Of a DNA stretch of 64,000 bases, positions 1 through 8,877 are shown piece by piece. Source of the stretch: Leclercia adecarboxylata (GTDB lineage Bacteria > Pseudomonadota > Gammaproteobacteria > Enterobacterales > Enterobacteriaceae); the NCBI GenBank assembly GCA_002360945.1, contig DERO01000006.1:62001-126000 (forward strand), in the 5' to 3' direction. Positions within the stretch are counted from its first letter, which is position 1, and every line of letters starts with the position of its first letter. The notes beneath the pieces were generated by a model. The model did not search any database. It was given only the letters and a program-made list of their open reading frames with translations, and had not been told where the DNA came from. A program made the translations under genes and the position numbers.

Positions 1-245
1 TGCAGGGGCGAGGGATCCGCGTCAACGTGGTCAGCCCTGGCCCGATCAAAACGCCAGGGCTGGGCGAGCTGGTGCCGGAAGATCAGCGTCAGGGGCTGTT
101 TGACGCTTTAGCCGCAACGGTGCCGCTGGGCCGCATTGGCGAACCTGTCGAGGTGGCTAAAGCGGTGGCGTTCCTTGCCTCCGATGCTGCCAGCTTTATC
201 AACGCCGCCGAGCTGTTCGTGGATGGCGGGATGGCGCAGATTTAA
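1..245 (+). CDS. SDR-family oxidoreductase, C-terminal part (gene starts before the window)
   Basis: The frame is open from base 3 and ends at a TAA at 243-245, so only about the last 80 residues are present. The visible part is typical of the C-terminus of a classical short-chain dehydrogenase/reductase: RVNVVSPGPIKTP (the segment after the catalytic Tyr-Lys helix), GRIGEPVEVAKAVAFLASD and a final VDGGMAQI. Enzymes of this family use NAD(P)H to reduce or oxidise a carbonyl or alcohol; the substrate cannot be told from this part. The Rossmann cofactor motif and catalytic Ser-Tyr-Lys lie outside the window. The next gene converges and overlaps its last 4 bases. Confidence 0.9.
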   Translation, partial: QGRGIRVNVVSPGPIKTPGLGELVPEDQRQGLFDALAATVPLGRIGEPVEVAKAVAFLASDAASFINAAELFVDGGMAQI

Positions 246-1222
246 CGCTGATAAAGTAGGGTGAGATTGCCGCCCAGGCGGCGATCCTTTAATGGCCGGC
301 TGGAGACCAGGCGTGACAGTGTCATCGGGCTGCATTGATGCAGGGCGCACCAGGGTTCCAGCCACTCCAGATGCTCCTCGTTTTGTTGCAAAACATACCC
401 CGCCAGCCGTGCCAGCGCGCCATTATTCTCCTGCGTCACATCGACCTCATTCGCGTCGGCGAAACTGGCGATCATCACCAGCGGCTGCAGGGCGTAGTTG
501 TGATAGGCCAGCGCCCGTACGCCGCGACGCTGTTCGTTGGCCAGCGTGCCGTCTGCGGCTATCTGCCCGGCGGCGATGCGGTACTCTTTTAGAGACCAGT
601 TGAACAAATCCCGTCGGTCAAGGGCCACGGCGCTGGCCATCACCGCCCAGGCCGCCCAGTAGCTGTGATTATTGGTGCTTTTCAGCGGCAGACCGTCCCA
701 CTCCTGTATGACCCGATCCGCCAGCTGGCCCAGCCAGCGTTCGGTGGTCTGTTGTCCGGCAAGGGACGTCCCCGGGGTAAACTTCAACTCCAGCCAGCTG
801 CTGGCCAGGGTTGCCAGCGCCCATTTGCGCATCGCGCGCCCGGTATGGCTGGTCTCCCCGGAGAGCAGCGCGTCTGCTTCGGCCCAGGCCGCGTAGCCGC
901 TGAGAATACACGTCAAAGTATGCGGATCCCCGCTCTGTTTATAGCGCCAGACCATCTCCGAGATCCCGCGTTCAAAGCCGACGATGGGTTTAGACGCGTC
1001 GCGAAACGCCTGTTCCGCCTGCGGGTTGAGGGTGGCGCGGGCGCTATCCGACCCCTCATATTTACTGCGTAAGGTCAGCGGGGCGGTGAAGGGAGCGGGC
1101 AGGGGAACACAGCCGCCCGATTCAGTGTGCGGGAGCGGTCGGGTAAAACCCGCGGGCGGCACCAGCGGAGCGGCCAGCGCGTAAAGGGGGAAAAAGAGCA
1201 GCAGCCGCAAAGTACCTTTCAC
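242..1222 (-). CDS. Alginate lyase, polysaccharide lyase family 5 (AlgL-like)
   Basis: The 326-residue product begins with a hydrophobic leader (MKGTLRLLLFFPLYALAAP), so it is probably exported. The central NNHSYWAAWAV segment is the signature of PL5 mannuronate lyases such as Pseudomonas AlgL, where the Asn-His pair belongs to the active site; W-W-A-rich helices on either side fit the family's alpha-barrel. Such enzymes cleave poly-mannuronate by beta-elimination in the periplasm. The start is a GTG at 1222 with GAGAGG just upstream; no ATG suits better. It is somewhat shorter than the roughly 370-residue Pseudomonas enzyme. No other alginate biosynthesis or uptake gene is nearby, so it may act on foreign alginate. 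It is divergent from the blue-light gene. Confidence 0.85.
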   Translation of the reverse strand: MKGTLRLLLFFPLYALAAPLVPPAGFTRPLPHTESGGCVPLPAPFTAPLTLRSKYEGSDSARATLNPQAEQAFRDASKPIVGFERGISEMVWRYKQSGDPHTLTCILSGYAAWAEADALLSGETSHTGRAMRKWALATLASSWLELKFTPGTSLAGQQTTERWLGQLADRVIQEWDGLPLKSTNNHSYWAAWAVMASAVALDRRDLFNWSLKEYRIAAGQIAADGTLANEQRRGVRALAYHNYALQPLVMIASFADANEVDVTQENNGALARLAGYVLQQNEEHLEWLEPWCALHQCSPMTLSRLVSSRPLKDRRLGGNLTLLYQR

Positions 1223-1368
1223 ATACCTCTCCGCAGAATTAAATATTCATATTGGTTATTTTTGAGCCGAATCGCGTGATTCCGGATATATTGCCTTAAT
1301 ACTATTAGTCGATAAATGTAAATTATGTTAAACACTAACTTATAAAGCCTAACAATCTATCGAGAACA

Positions 1369-2607
1369 ATGACTGTGCTTACTACACTCATTTACAGAAG
1401 CCAGTTAAATTCATCCTGGAAATCTTTATCCCTGATTTCACTGGTTGAAAAGGCCAAACACAGCAATGCTGCCCTGGATGTGACGGGTATTTTGCTGTTT
1501 AACGGCGTCGATTTTCTGCAAATCCTTGAAGGATCTGAAGAGGTTATTGAGACGTTGTTTGTGAAGATCCGCCAGGACACGCGCCATGACAGCGTGGTAG
1601 AGCTGATGCGCGATTACGGCCCGCGGCGACGCTTCGAGAACGTTGGCATGCTGCTGTTCGATCTGCGTATCGATACACCGAAATCGGTGCGTTCTTCCGT
1701 GTTGCGCTACAGCAAGCTGGATAATTATCTGGCGGCGGAAGATCGGGTATTCAAATTTATTCAGACGTTTATTCACCAGCAGAAAAAAGCGCCGGGGGTG
1801 TCCAGCTTTCGACCGGATAAGTGGAAGCTGGCCCCGGAGCATGCGCCTTTTGGTAAAGCCATCGACGGGCTGATTGATAATCAGGTCTGTCAGTTTGCCC
1901 TGCAGCCGATCGTCGAACCCACCGAGGGGAAAATCTCCTCGCTCGAGGCGCTGATCCGCAGCAATGACGGCGGGAGCCCGGAGCGGTTTTTTAACGCCAT
2001 CGATCAGGACAAAGTGTATGAAGTCGATCTGCTGACCAAATCCTACGCCTTTGCGCTGGCGGAAAAGATCGGCATTGGCGACCATAAAATCGCCATTAAC
2101 CTGCTGCCGATGTCGCTGGTCAATGTACCGGGTGCCGTCGAGTATCTGATGGACCAGATCCTCATCCACGGCCTGCAGCCGGAGCAGGTGATTATTGAAG
2201 TCACCGAAAACGAAATGATCTCCGGCTTGAACCAGTTCATCAGCGCCATCAAGCAGTTAAGGGCGGCGGGAATAGGTCTGGCGATTGATGATTTTGGCTC
2301 TGGCTATGCCGGGCTGTCGCTGCTGACCCGTTTTCAGCCGGATAAACTGAAAATCGATCGTGAGATTGTCAGCAATATCCACTTAAGCGGCCCGAAACAG
2401 GCGATTGTGAAGTCGATCATCAGCTGCTGCACCGACATGGAGATTGCGCTGGTGGCCGAGGGCATCGAGAAGATCGAAGAGTGGTGCTGGCTGGAGTCGG
2501 CAGGGATTAAGCGTTTTCAGGGATTTTTATTCGCCCGGCCAAAATTAAACGGCGTGGGTGAAATTCACTGGCCGCAATATACTAATGCTGCTTATTTAAG
2601 CGATTAA
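1369..2607 (+). CDS. BlrP1-type BLUF-EAL blue-light-regulated cyclic-di-GMP phosphodiesterase
   Basis: Residues 1-95 form a BLUF flavin photoreceptor domain (LIYRSQ start; Tyr9, Asn33 and Gln51 are at the positions of the flavin-contacting residues). Residues about 160-405 form an EAL domain. All the usual catalytic and metal residues can be seen: E in SLEALIR, N in INLLP, E in IEVTE, DD in IDDFGSG, K in DKLKID, E in VAEGIE and Q in FQGFLF. The product follows Klebsiella BlrP1 closely, including CQFALQxIVEP and LTRFQPDK. E. coli BluF, in contrast, has lost catalytic residues and works as an anti-repressor. It is therefore likely an active light-stimulated c-di-GMP phosphodiesterase. No bluR homologue is adjacent; a chemoreceptor follows. 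Confidence 0.93.
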   Translation: MTVLTTLIYRSQLNSSWKSLSLISLVEKAKHSNAALDVTGILLFNGVDFLQILEGSEEVIETLFVKIRQDTRHDSVVELMRDYGPRRRFENVGMLLFDLRIDTPKSVRSSVLRYSKLDNYLAAEDRVFKFIQTFIHQQKKAPGVSSFRPDKWKLAPEHAPFGKAIDGLIDNQVCQFALQPIVEPTEGKISSLEALIRSNDGGSPERFFNAIDQDKVYEVDLLTKSYAFALAEKIGIGDHKIAINLLPMSLVNVPGAVEYLMDQILIHGLQPEQVIIEVTENEMISGLNQFISAIKQLRAAGIGLAIDDFGSGYAGLSLLTRFQPDKLKIDREIVSNIHLSGPKQAIVKSIISCCTDMEIALVAEGIEKIEEWCWLESAGIKRFQGFLFARPKLNGVGEIHWPQYTNAAYLSD

Positions 2608-2752
2608 CTCTCCCGCAAATAATTAGCCGTAAAATAGATAAAAATTTTCCATCTATGGCAGGGCTGAAAATATAAGGCCCTGTCGTGCAATATGATGATT
2701 TAAATAACTATTAATGCTGTTATTGTTATCTTCATAAATAAATAACTTTAAT

Positions 2753-2779
2753 TCAATATTAAGAGACCGGTGCCGATAA
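2753..2779 (+). promoter_or_regulatory. Sigma-28 (FliA) class 3 flagellar promoter of the chemoreceptor gene
   Basis: A perfect GCCGATAA -10 element is at 2772-2779. The -35 element TCAATATT at 2753-2760 starts 19 bases upstream of it, the spacing of the consensus TAAAGTTT-N11-GCCGATAA. It sits 31 bases before the start codon at 2811, which is preceded by a TGAGGT ribosome binding site. This ties the receptor to flagellar regulation. Confidence 0.82.
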
Positions 2780-2810
2780 TACCTCAGACCGTTTTATATC
2801 TGAGGTAGTT

Positions 2811-4361
2811 ATGTCGTTGAAAAAGTCATCCCTTGCCATTCTGCTCGCCTTACTGTTTTTCTTTGTTGCCAGTGCCGCAACCAATGTCTGGCTGGCTATC
2901 AAAAGTAATAATTCACTGGATAACGTCAATAAAGAGATTCAGGTGGTGTTATCCATTATCGATCCGATTAACCACAGCCGTACCCTGCGCGTGCGGGTTA
3001 TGGAGTACATGAAGCAGGTAGAGAGCGGGGACACTGCCGGTATCGCCGAGAAACTGGACTCGGTGAAGCTGGCGCTGACCAAAGCCGATGGCGCATTCGC
3101 CGCCTTCAATGCTGCACCGCGTCTGGCGGATGAAGCCCCGTTAGTGAAGGACTACGGCGACGCCTGGCTGGCCTACCGTAATGAAGGGCTGGAGCCATTG
3201 ATTGCCGCGGCCTCGGCGCACGACGCGGCAAAATTTGATGCCCTGATCCCGCAGATCTCCCGCCTCGACCGTCAGTATGAGATCGTCCTCGACCAGGTGC
3301 TCTCCGTACACCAGAAATACGCGAAGCAACTCAACGAAGATGCGCGTTCGCACTTTGCCTCCGGCTTGATCATTATTGCCGCTTTTGCCGCGCTGTTTGT
3401 GGTGGTGATTATCGGGGTGAGCGTCCTGATGAAGCGGTTTGTCTTTGCCCCAATTAACCTGGCGCGTGAACACTGCAGCCAGATTGCCGCCGGTCAGTTG
3501 ACGGAAGCGGTGCCGCAGAAGGCGGGCTCGAACAACGAAATCGATCTGCTGATGGGCTCGATGGAGCAGATGCGTCTGGCCCTGCTGGAAACGATTTCTC
3601 AGGTGCGCGAAGCCTGTCGTACCGTCAATTACGCCTCGCAGGAGATTGCCTCTGGCAACATTGACCTGGCCTCACGTACCGAGCAGCAAGCCTCGGCCCT
3701 GACGGAAACCGCCGCCAGTATGGAGCAACTGAGCGCCACCGTCGCCAATAACACCGACAACGTGCATCAGGCCGGTAAGCTGGTGCAGGATGCGGTGAAT
3801 AATGCTCGTACCGGTGAGGCGGTGACCCGCGAAGTGATCGAAACCATGAACACGATCGCCGCCAACTCCCAGCGTATCGAAGATATTACCAGCGTCATCA
3901 ACAGCATCGCCTTCCAGACCAATATCCTGGCGCTGAACGCCGCGGTTGAAGCCGCACGCGCCGGCACCCAGGGGCGCGGTTTTGCGGTGGTGGCAACCGA
4001 AGTACGTACCCTGGCGCAGAAGAGTGCCGTGGCGGCGAAGGATATCGAAAACCTGATCGCCCAGTCGGTTACCAGCGTGAAAAGCGGTTCGCAGCTGGTG
4101 AATCGTTCAGGGGAGGTGATTCATGCCATTATCAACTCGGTCAATAAAGTGAACGCGTTGATGGAGCAGATCTCGGTGGCCTCGGAAGAGCAGAGCCGTG
4201 GTATCGGCCAGGTCGGCCAGGCCGTGACCGAGATGGACGGCGTCACCCAGCAAAACGCCGCCCTGGTACAGGAGTCTGCGGCCGCAGCCGCCTCGCTGGA
4301 AGAGCAGGCAAAACACCTGACCCAAAGCATCTCCAGCTTCAGACTGCCGGAACCGGCATAA
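2811..4361 (+). CDS. Methyl-accepting chemotaxis protein (Tar/Tsr-type topology)
   Basis: The 516-residue inner-membrane receptor has a first membrane segment at about 7-28, a periplasmic four-helix Tar/Tsr-like sensor to about 185, a second membrane segment at about 186-207, a HAMP domain, and a long cytoplasmic coiled coil. The hairpin tip, [20 protein letters not shown], is the conserved CheA/CheW contact region. It should sense a small ligand and control flagellar rotation. The C-terminus ends SSFRLPEPA and lacks the NWETF pentapeptide that tethers CheR and CheB, so it probably depends on a major receptor for adaptation, as Trg and Tap do. The ligand cannot be deduced. A REP element follows the stop codon. 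Confidence 0.93.
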   Translation: MSLKKSSLAILLALLFFFVASAATNVWLAIKSNNSLDNVNKEIQVVLSIIDPINHSRTLRVRVMEYMKQVESGDTAGIAEKLDSVKLALTKADGAFAAFNAAPRLADEAPLVKDYGDAWLAYRNEGLEPLIAAASAHDAAKFDALIPQISRLDRQYEIVLDQVLSVHQKYAKQLNEDARSHFASGLIIIAAFAALFVVVIIGVSVLMKRFVFAPINLAREHCSQIAAGQLTEAVPQKAGSNNEIDLLMGSMEQMRLALLETISQVREACRTVNYASQEIASGNIDLASRTEQQASALTETAASMEQLSATVANNTDNVHQAGKLVQDAVNNARTGEAVTREVIETMNTIAANSQRIEDITSVINSIAFQTNILALNAAVEAARAGTQGRGFAVVATEVRTLAQKSAVAAKDIENLIAQSVTSVKSGSQLVNRSGEVIHAIINSVNKVNALMEQISVASEEQSRGIGQVGQAVTEMDGVTQQNAALVQESAAAAASLEEQAKHLTQSISSFRLPEPA

Positions 4362-4365
4362 CCCA

Positions 4366-4398
4366 CCAGGCCGGGTAAGGCGTAGCCGCCACCCGGCA
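4366..4398. repeat. REP (repetitive extragenic palindromic) element
   Basis: GCCGGGT (4370-4376) and ACCCGGC (4391-4397) form the stem around AAGGCGTAGCCGCC, the usual enterobacterial REP sequence. It lies 8 bases past the chemoreceptor stop codon and may stabilise the transcript 3' end. A close copy is at 59888-59925. Confidence 0.85.
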
Positions 4399-4448
4399 AT
4401 ATCCCCCACACCCTTCGCAGTGACCCATCTCACATTATTTTTCCTGGT

Positions 4449-4456
4449 CTATGCTT
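4449..4456 (+). promoter_or_regulatory. Possible RpoS-type -10 element upstream of treZ
   Basis: CTATGCTT at 4449-4456 resembles the sigma-S extended -10 consensus (CTATACT). It is about 100 bases before the treZ start. Trehalose synthesis is RpoS-controlled in E. coli (otsBA), so stationary-phase control would be sensible, but this rests on a short match. Confidence 0.35.
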
Positions 4457-4559
4457 GATGTTCATGCGCTGCATCACGTCAGCGCATTTTCTCTTTTTCC
4501 CTCTGCTTCGCGATAAACGCCAGGCAACCCGAGGATCATGGGTCAAACGAGGTGGTGGA

Positions 4560-6332
4560 ATGACTGCTAAATCTATTAGGTATTGGGGTTGTGAATACAG
4601 CGATGCGAACAGCGTTCGCTTTCATCTGTGGGCCAGCGGTCAGCAGCACATCGCCCTGCGCCTGAACGACGAAACACTGCCGATGCACCCGACCGGTGAC
4701 GGCGGATTTGAACTGACGGTTAACCACGTTGCCCCCGGTTCAGCGTACAGCTTTATCCTGCCCGACGGCACCGCGGTGCCCGATCCGGCCTCCCGCGCCC
4801 AGCAAGGTGATGTCAACGGCCCGTCACTGGTCTGCGATCCTCACAGCTATGTCTGGCGCAACACCCACTGGCAGGGCCGCCCCTGGGAAGAGAGCGTGGT
4901 CTACGAGTTGCATATCGGGACCTTTACCCCAGAGGGCACCTTCCGCGCGGCCGCCGACAAACTGCCGTATCTGGCCTCGCTCGGCATCACCATGATCGAG
5001 CTGATGCCGCTCTCCCAGTCCGGGGGTAATCGCGGCTGGGGGTACGACGGCGTGCTGCTTTACGCCCCGCACAGTGCCTACGGCACGCCGGACGAGCTGA
5101 AAGCCTTTGTCGATACGGCCCACGGTCTGGGGCTGTCGGTGGTGCTGGATATTGTGCTTAACCATTTTGGCCCCGAAGGTAACTATCTGCCGAAGCTGGC
5201 CCCGGACTTTTTCCATCCGGAACGCATGACACCGTGGGGGAACGGCATTGCTTACGATCTCGCGCCGGTGCGGCAGTTTATTGTCGAGGCGCCGCTCTAC
5301 TGGCTTACGGAGTTCCATTTCGATGGCCTGCGCTTTGACGCCATCGACCAGATCGAGGACACCTCCGACACCCACGTGCTGATTGAGATCGCCACCCGCA
5401 TCCGCGCCGCCATCACCGACCGGCCGGTGCATCTCACCACTGAAGACAGCCGCAACGTGGTGTTTCTCCATCCGCGTGAGGAGGACGGCAGCGTGCCGCT
5501 GTTTACCGGGGAGTGGAATGACGATCTGCACAACGCCGTTCATGTGATGGCCAGCGGAGAGACCCACGCCTGGTACCAGGATTTTGCTGAAAAACCAGAA
5601 AACTGGGTGGCACGGGCGCTCGCTGAGGGCTTTTCTTATCAGGGGGAACGTTCCCCTCAGACCGGAGAGCCCCGGGGAGTGAAAAGTATCGCTCAACCGC
5701 CAGTGGCCTTCGTCGATTTCATCCAGAATCACGATCAGGTAGGTAATCGTGCTCAGGGGGATCGTCTGTTAAGCCTGATTGGGGAAGAACGTACCCGGGT
5801 ACTGATGGCCACGTTACTGCTGTCTCCGCATATCCCGCTGATGTTTATGGGCGAGGAGTTTGGTGAAACCCAACCGTTCCTGTTCTTTACCGATTTCCAC
5901 GGGGATCTGGCGCGCGCCGTTCGCGAAGGCCGCGCGAAAGAGTTCAGCGATCACGACGAGACGGTGCCGGATCCCAACGCGCCGGAGACCTTTGCCCGTT
6001 CGAAACTGGACTGGAACAAACTCAACCAACCCGACGGCCAGAACTGGCTGCGCTTTACCCAACAGCTGCTGCAACTGCGTCAGCGGGCAATTGTGCCGCT
6101 GCTGGCCGGGGCACAGGGCGGTAACGGCAGGGTGCTGAAAACCGCCCCGGGCTGTGTGGTAGTGAGCTGGACATTTACACAGGGCACGCTGACCCTGGCG
6201 CTCAATGCGGGTGACCAGGAACAATCGATGCCCGATATCGCCGGTGAAACGCTGTTTGCCTGGCCGGAAGGCCGCACGGAACTGCTCGCGAACACCGTTA
6301 TTGTACGTTTTGCACAAGGAGAACCGACCTGA
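4560..6332 (+). CDS. treZ: Malto-oligosyltrehalose trehalohydrolase
   Basis: This cytoplasmic GH13 enzyme releases trehalose from malto-oligosyltrehalose, the last step of the TreY-TreZ pathway from glycogen or maltodextrin. The N-terminal carbohydrate-binding E-set domain (about 1-100) is followed by a TIM barrel with YELHIGTFTPEG, the nucleophile Asp in FDGLRFDAID, the acid Glu in LTTEDSRN and FIQNHDQVGNR. The open frame extends 35 codons further upstream, but ATG 4560 has a GAGGTGG ribosome site about 7 bases before it and gives 590 residues, the usual length. Its TGA overlaps the treY ATG by one base (TGATG), so the two are translationally coupled. Confidence 0.95.
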   Translation: MTAKSIRYWGCEYSDANSVRFHLWASGQQHIALRLNDETLPMHPTGDGGFELTVNHVAPGSAYSFILPDGTAVPDPASRAQQGDVNGPSLVCDPHSYVWRNTHWQGRPWEESVVYELHIGTFTPEGTFRAAADKLPYLASLGITMIELMPLSQSGGNRGWGYDGVLLYAPHSAYGTPDELKAFVDTAHGLGLSVVLDIVLNHFGPEGNYLPKLAPDFFHPERMTPWGNGIAYDLAPVRQFIVEAPLYWLTEFHFDGLRFDAIDQIEDTSDTHVLIEIATRIRAAITDRPVHLTTEDSRNVVFLHPREEDGSVPLFTGEWNDDLHNAVHVMASGETHAWYQDFAEKPENWVARALAEGFSYQGERSPQTGEPRGVKSIAQPPVAFVDFIQNHDQVGNRAQGDRLLSLIGEERTRVLMATLLLSPHIPLMFMGEEFGETQPFLFFTDFHGDLARAVREGRAKEFSDHDETVPDPNAPETFARSKLDWNKLNQPDGQNWLRFTQQLLQLRQRAIVPLLAGAQGGNGRVLKTAPGCVVVSWTFTQGTLTLALNAGDQEQSMPDIAGETLFAWPEGRTELLANTVIVRFAQGEPT

Positions 6333-8848
6333 TGATCCCAACAGCGACCTGGCGTATTCAGTTTCGCAACGGCATGACCTTCGATCGTGCCGCCAGTCTG
6401 GTGCCCTATCTGCAACAGCTCGGCATCAGCCATCTGTATGCTTCGCCAATATTTACTGCCGCCCGGGATTCAACGCACGGTTATGACGTTACCGATGCCA
6501 ACGAGATTGACCCCGCTATCGGCGGCCGCGCCGGATTTGATCGGCTGGTCAGCGCCCTGAAGGCGGCCGGGCTGGGGTTGATCCTCGATATTGTGCCGAA
6601 CCACATGTCCACTTCGCTGGAAAACGGCTGGTGGCGGGATGTGATTGAGCACGGGGAGAAGAGCCGCTACGCCCGTCATTTCGATATCGACTGGTCCCGT
6701 CGGTTGACCCTGCCGTTTCTCGGGGATGACTTCGACGTGGTGCTGGCGAACGGCGAAATCAGCGTTCAGCGCGACCCCAACACCGGTAAACCGGCGCTGG
6801 CCTATTTCGATACCTTCTACCCGCTGACCCCTGAAAGTTGGGAAGGGCGCGAAGAGGAGGTGCTGAGCCTGAGCGATCCGGCAGCCATTACCCGACTGCA
6901 TAACCAGCAGCCGTGGCGGCTCACCAGCTGGCGCGATGCCCCGAACGATCTCTCCTGGCGACGCTTCTTTGAGATCACTGGCCTGGTGGGCGTGCGGGTG
7001 GAGGACGACGCGGTGTTTGATGACAGCCACAAGCTGATCCTCGACCTGGTGCGTTCGGGCGCGGTGGACGGGCTGCGCATCGATCACGTAGACGGCCTGG
7101 CCGACCCGCGCGCCTACCTGCAGCGTCTGCGCCAGGAGACGGGCCCCGACTGCTATATCACGGTGGAGAAGATCCTCAGTAAAGGCGAGAACCTGCCCAA
7201 CGACTGGCCGATCTCCGGCACCACCGGCTATGAATTTATCGCCTCGCTGTCTGAAGTGCTGATCGACGACGACAAAATCGACGGCCTGCGCCAGGCCTAT
7301 GACACAGTGATGGGCCGCCCGGTGGATATGGACGCTGAACTGCGCGACGCGCGGCTGCTGATGGTGGACCGTAACTTCGCCGGGGAGTTTTCCACCTTGC
7401 TGAAGCTGGCGGCAAATCTGGCGAAAACCGAAGGCGTAACCCTTGAAGAGGAACCCCTGCGGCTGGCCCTGCGCGAGCTGCTGGTGGCCTTCCCGGTTTA
7501 CCGCACCTACGGCACCGCGCAGGGGATGTCTGCCGCGGACGTGCGGCTGCTGAACCATGTGGTGTCGACGGTCAGCGCCGATCCCGATGCCATCGCGCTG
7601 CTGATGCGCATTCTGACCGGCGAGGTCTCAGAGGCAGCACGCGACACCGCCACGAATTTCCGCACCCGTTTCCAGCAGCTGACCGGCCCGCTGATGGCGA
7701 AATCGGTGGAGGACACGCTGTTCTTCCGCCAGCACATGGATCTGGCTCTCAACGAGGTGGGCGCCGAGCCGGTGCCGCGCGCTTTCTCGCTGACGCGGTT
7801 CCATACCGAAATGACCGCACGCCGGGAGCGTCAGCCCGATGCGCTCTCCGGCACCTCGACCCACGACACCAAGCGCGGGGAAGATGCCCGCGCCCGGCTT
7901 TACAGCCTGACCGAAGCCCCGGAGGTGTGGGCAGAGTGCGTGGCCCGCTGGCAGCAGCTCAACCAGACCCACGTGCGTTTTCTGAACGATGGCACGGCGC
8001 CGCGCGCCGCAGACACCTGGATGCTCTATCAGGCGCTGGCGGGCGTCTGGCCGCCGGAGCTGGATCCACAGGATGCGACAGGGCTCAACGCACTGGAGGA
8101 GCGTTTCCTGGCCTTTGTCGAGAAGGCGCTGCGCGAGGCCAAACTGCGCACCGACTGGGTGGACAGCAACGAAGCCTATGAGACGGTGGTGCTGGAGTAC
8201 GCCCGCCATCTGCTGTCGCCGGAGAATCAGGATTTCCTGCAAGACTTCAGCACTTCGCTGCGCCCGTTTATCCGCGCCGGGCTGGTGAACAGCCTGAGCC
8301 AGACGGTGATCAAACTCACCGCCCCTGGCGTGCCGGATGTTTATCAGGGCAGTGAGGGGCTCAACTTTAGCCTCGTCGATCCTGATAACCGCCGCGAACC
8401 CGATTTTGACCAGCTTCGTCAGCAGTTGGAGACGGCCGATCGGCAAACTGCCACCCGCGAGGCGAGCTGGCTGGACGGGCAACTGAAGCTCTCCGTCACC
8501 CGCACGCTGCTCCATCTGCGTCAGCGCAAACCGGCACTGTTCCGTCTGGGCAGCTATATGGCGCTGCTCACCCGCGGCGAGCGGGCGGATAAGGCCATTG
8601 CCTTTGCCCGAGTGGATGATGATGACGTGCTGATTGTGGTGGCACCGCGGCTGGCGCTGGCGAAGGCCGCGCAGGCGTTCCCGGTTACCGGTGCGGCCCT
8701 GTGGGGCCAGACTGAGGTGGTTCTTCCGCCTGGTCTCGCCGGGCGCAGCTATCAGGACTGTTTCAGCGGCGAAACCCTGGTCTTAGGCGAAAGCCTGCAA
8801 TTGAGTGATGCACAGGATTGCTGGCGGGTGTTACTGGCCCGCGGTTAA
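6332..8848 (+). CDS. treY: Malto-oligosyltrehalose synthase
   Basis: This 838-residue GH13 enzyme converts the reducing-end alpha-1,4 linkage of a maltodextrin into alpha-1,1, making the substrate of TreZ. Seen in the sequence: the N-terminal TWRIQFRNGMTFDRAA, YASPIFTAARDSTHGYDVTD and DIVPNHMS; the nucleophile region VDGLRIDHVDGLADP; the acid Glu in YITVEKILSKGE; the TSTHDTKRGEDARAR segment typical of TreY; and KLTAPGVPDVYQGSE. The start codon overlaps the treZ stop, with AAGGAG 13 bases before it inside treZ. The length is at the upper end of the family. It is the second gene of a three-gene operon. Confidence 0.95.
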   Translation: MIPTATWRIQFRNGMTFDRAASLVPYLQQLGISHLYASPIFTAARDSTHGYDVTDANEIDPAIGGRAGFDRLVSALKAAGLGLILDIVPNHMSTSLENGWWRDVIEHGEKSRYARHFDIDWSRRLTLPFLGDDFDVVLANGEISVQRDPNTGKPALAYFDTFYPLTPESWEGREEEVLSLSDPAAITRLHNQQPWRLTSWRDAPNDLSWRRFFEITGLVGVRVEDDAVFDDSHKLILDLVRSGAVDGLRIDHVDGLADPRAYLQRLRQETGPDCYITVEKILSKGENLPNDWPISGTTGYEFIASLSEVLIDDDKIDGLRQAYDTVMGRPVDMDAELRDARLLMVDRNFAGEFSTLLKLAANLAKTEGVTLEEEPLRLALRELLVAFPVYRTYGTAQGMSAADVRLLNHVVSTVSADPDAIALLMRILTGEVSEAARDTATNFRTRFQQLTGPLMAKSVEDTLFFRQHMDLALNEVGAEPVPRAFSLTRFHTEMTARRERQPDALSGTSTHDTKRGEDARARLYSLTEAPEVWAECVARWQQLNQTHVRFLNDGTAPRAADTWMLYQALAGVWPPELDPQDATGLNALEERFLAFVEKALREAKLRTDWVDSNEAYETVVLEYARHLLSPENQDFLQDFSTSLRPFIRAGLVNSLSQTVIKLTAPGVPDVYQGSEGLNFSLVDPDNRREPDFDQLRQQLETADRQTATREASWLDGQLKLSVTRTLLHLRQRKPALFRLGSYMALLTRGERADKAIAFARVDDDDVLIVVAPRLALAKAAQAFPVTGAALWGQTEVVLPPGLAGRSYQDCFSGETLVLGESLQLSDAQDCWRVLLARG

Positions 8849-8877
8849 TGATTATTACTGTTCGAGGGAGAGACATT

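Noticed and set aside
4824..5732. 302-codon - strand frame inside treZ
   Set aside because: Antisense shadow in GC-rich coding DNA; treZ has all catalytic motifs in frame.
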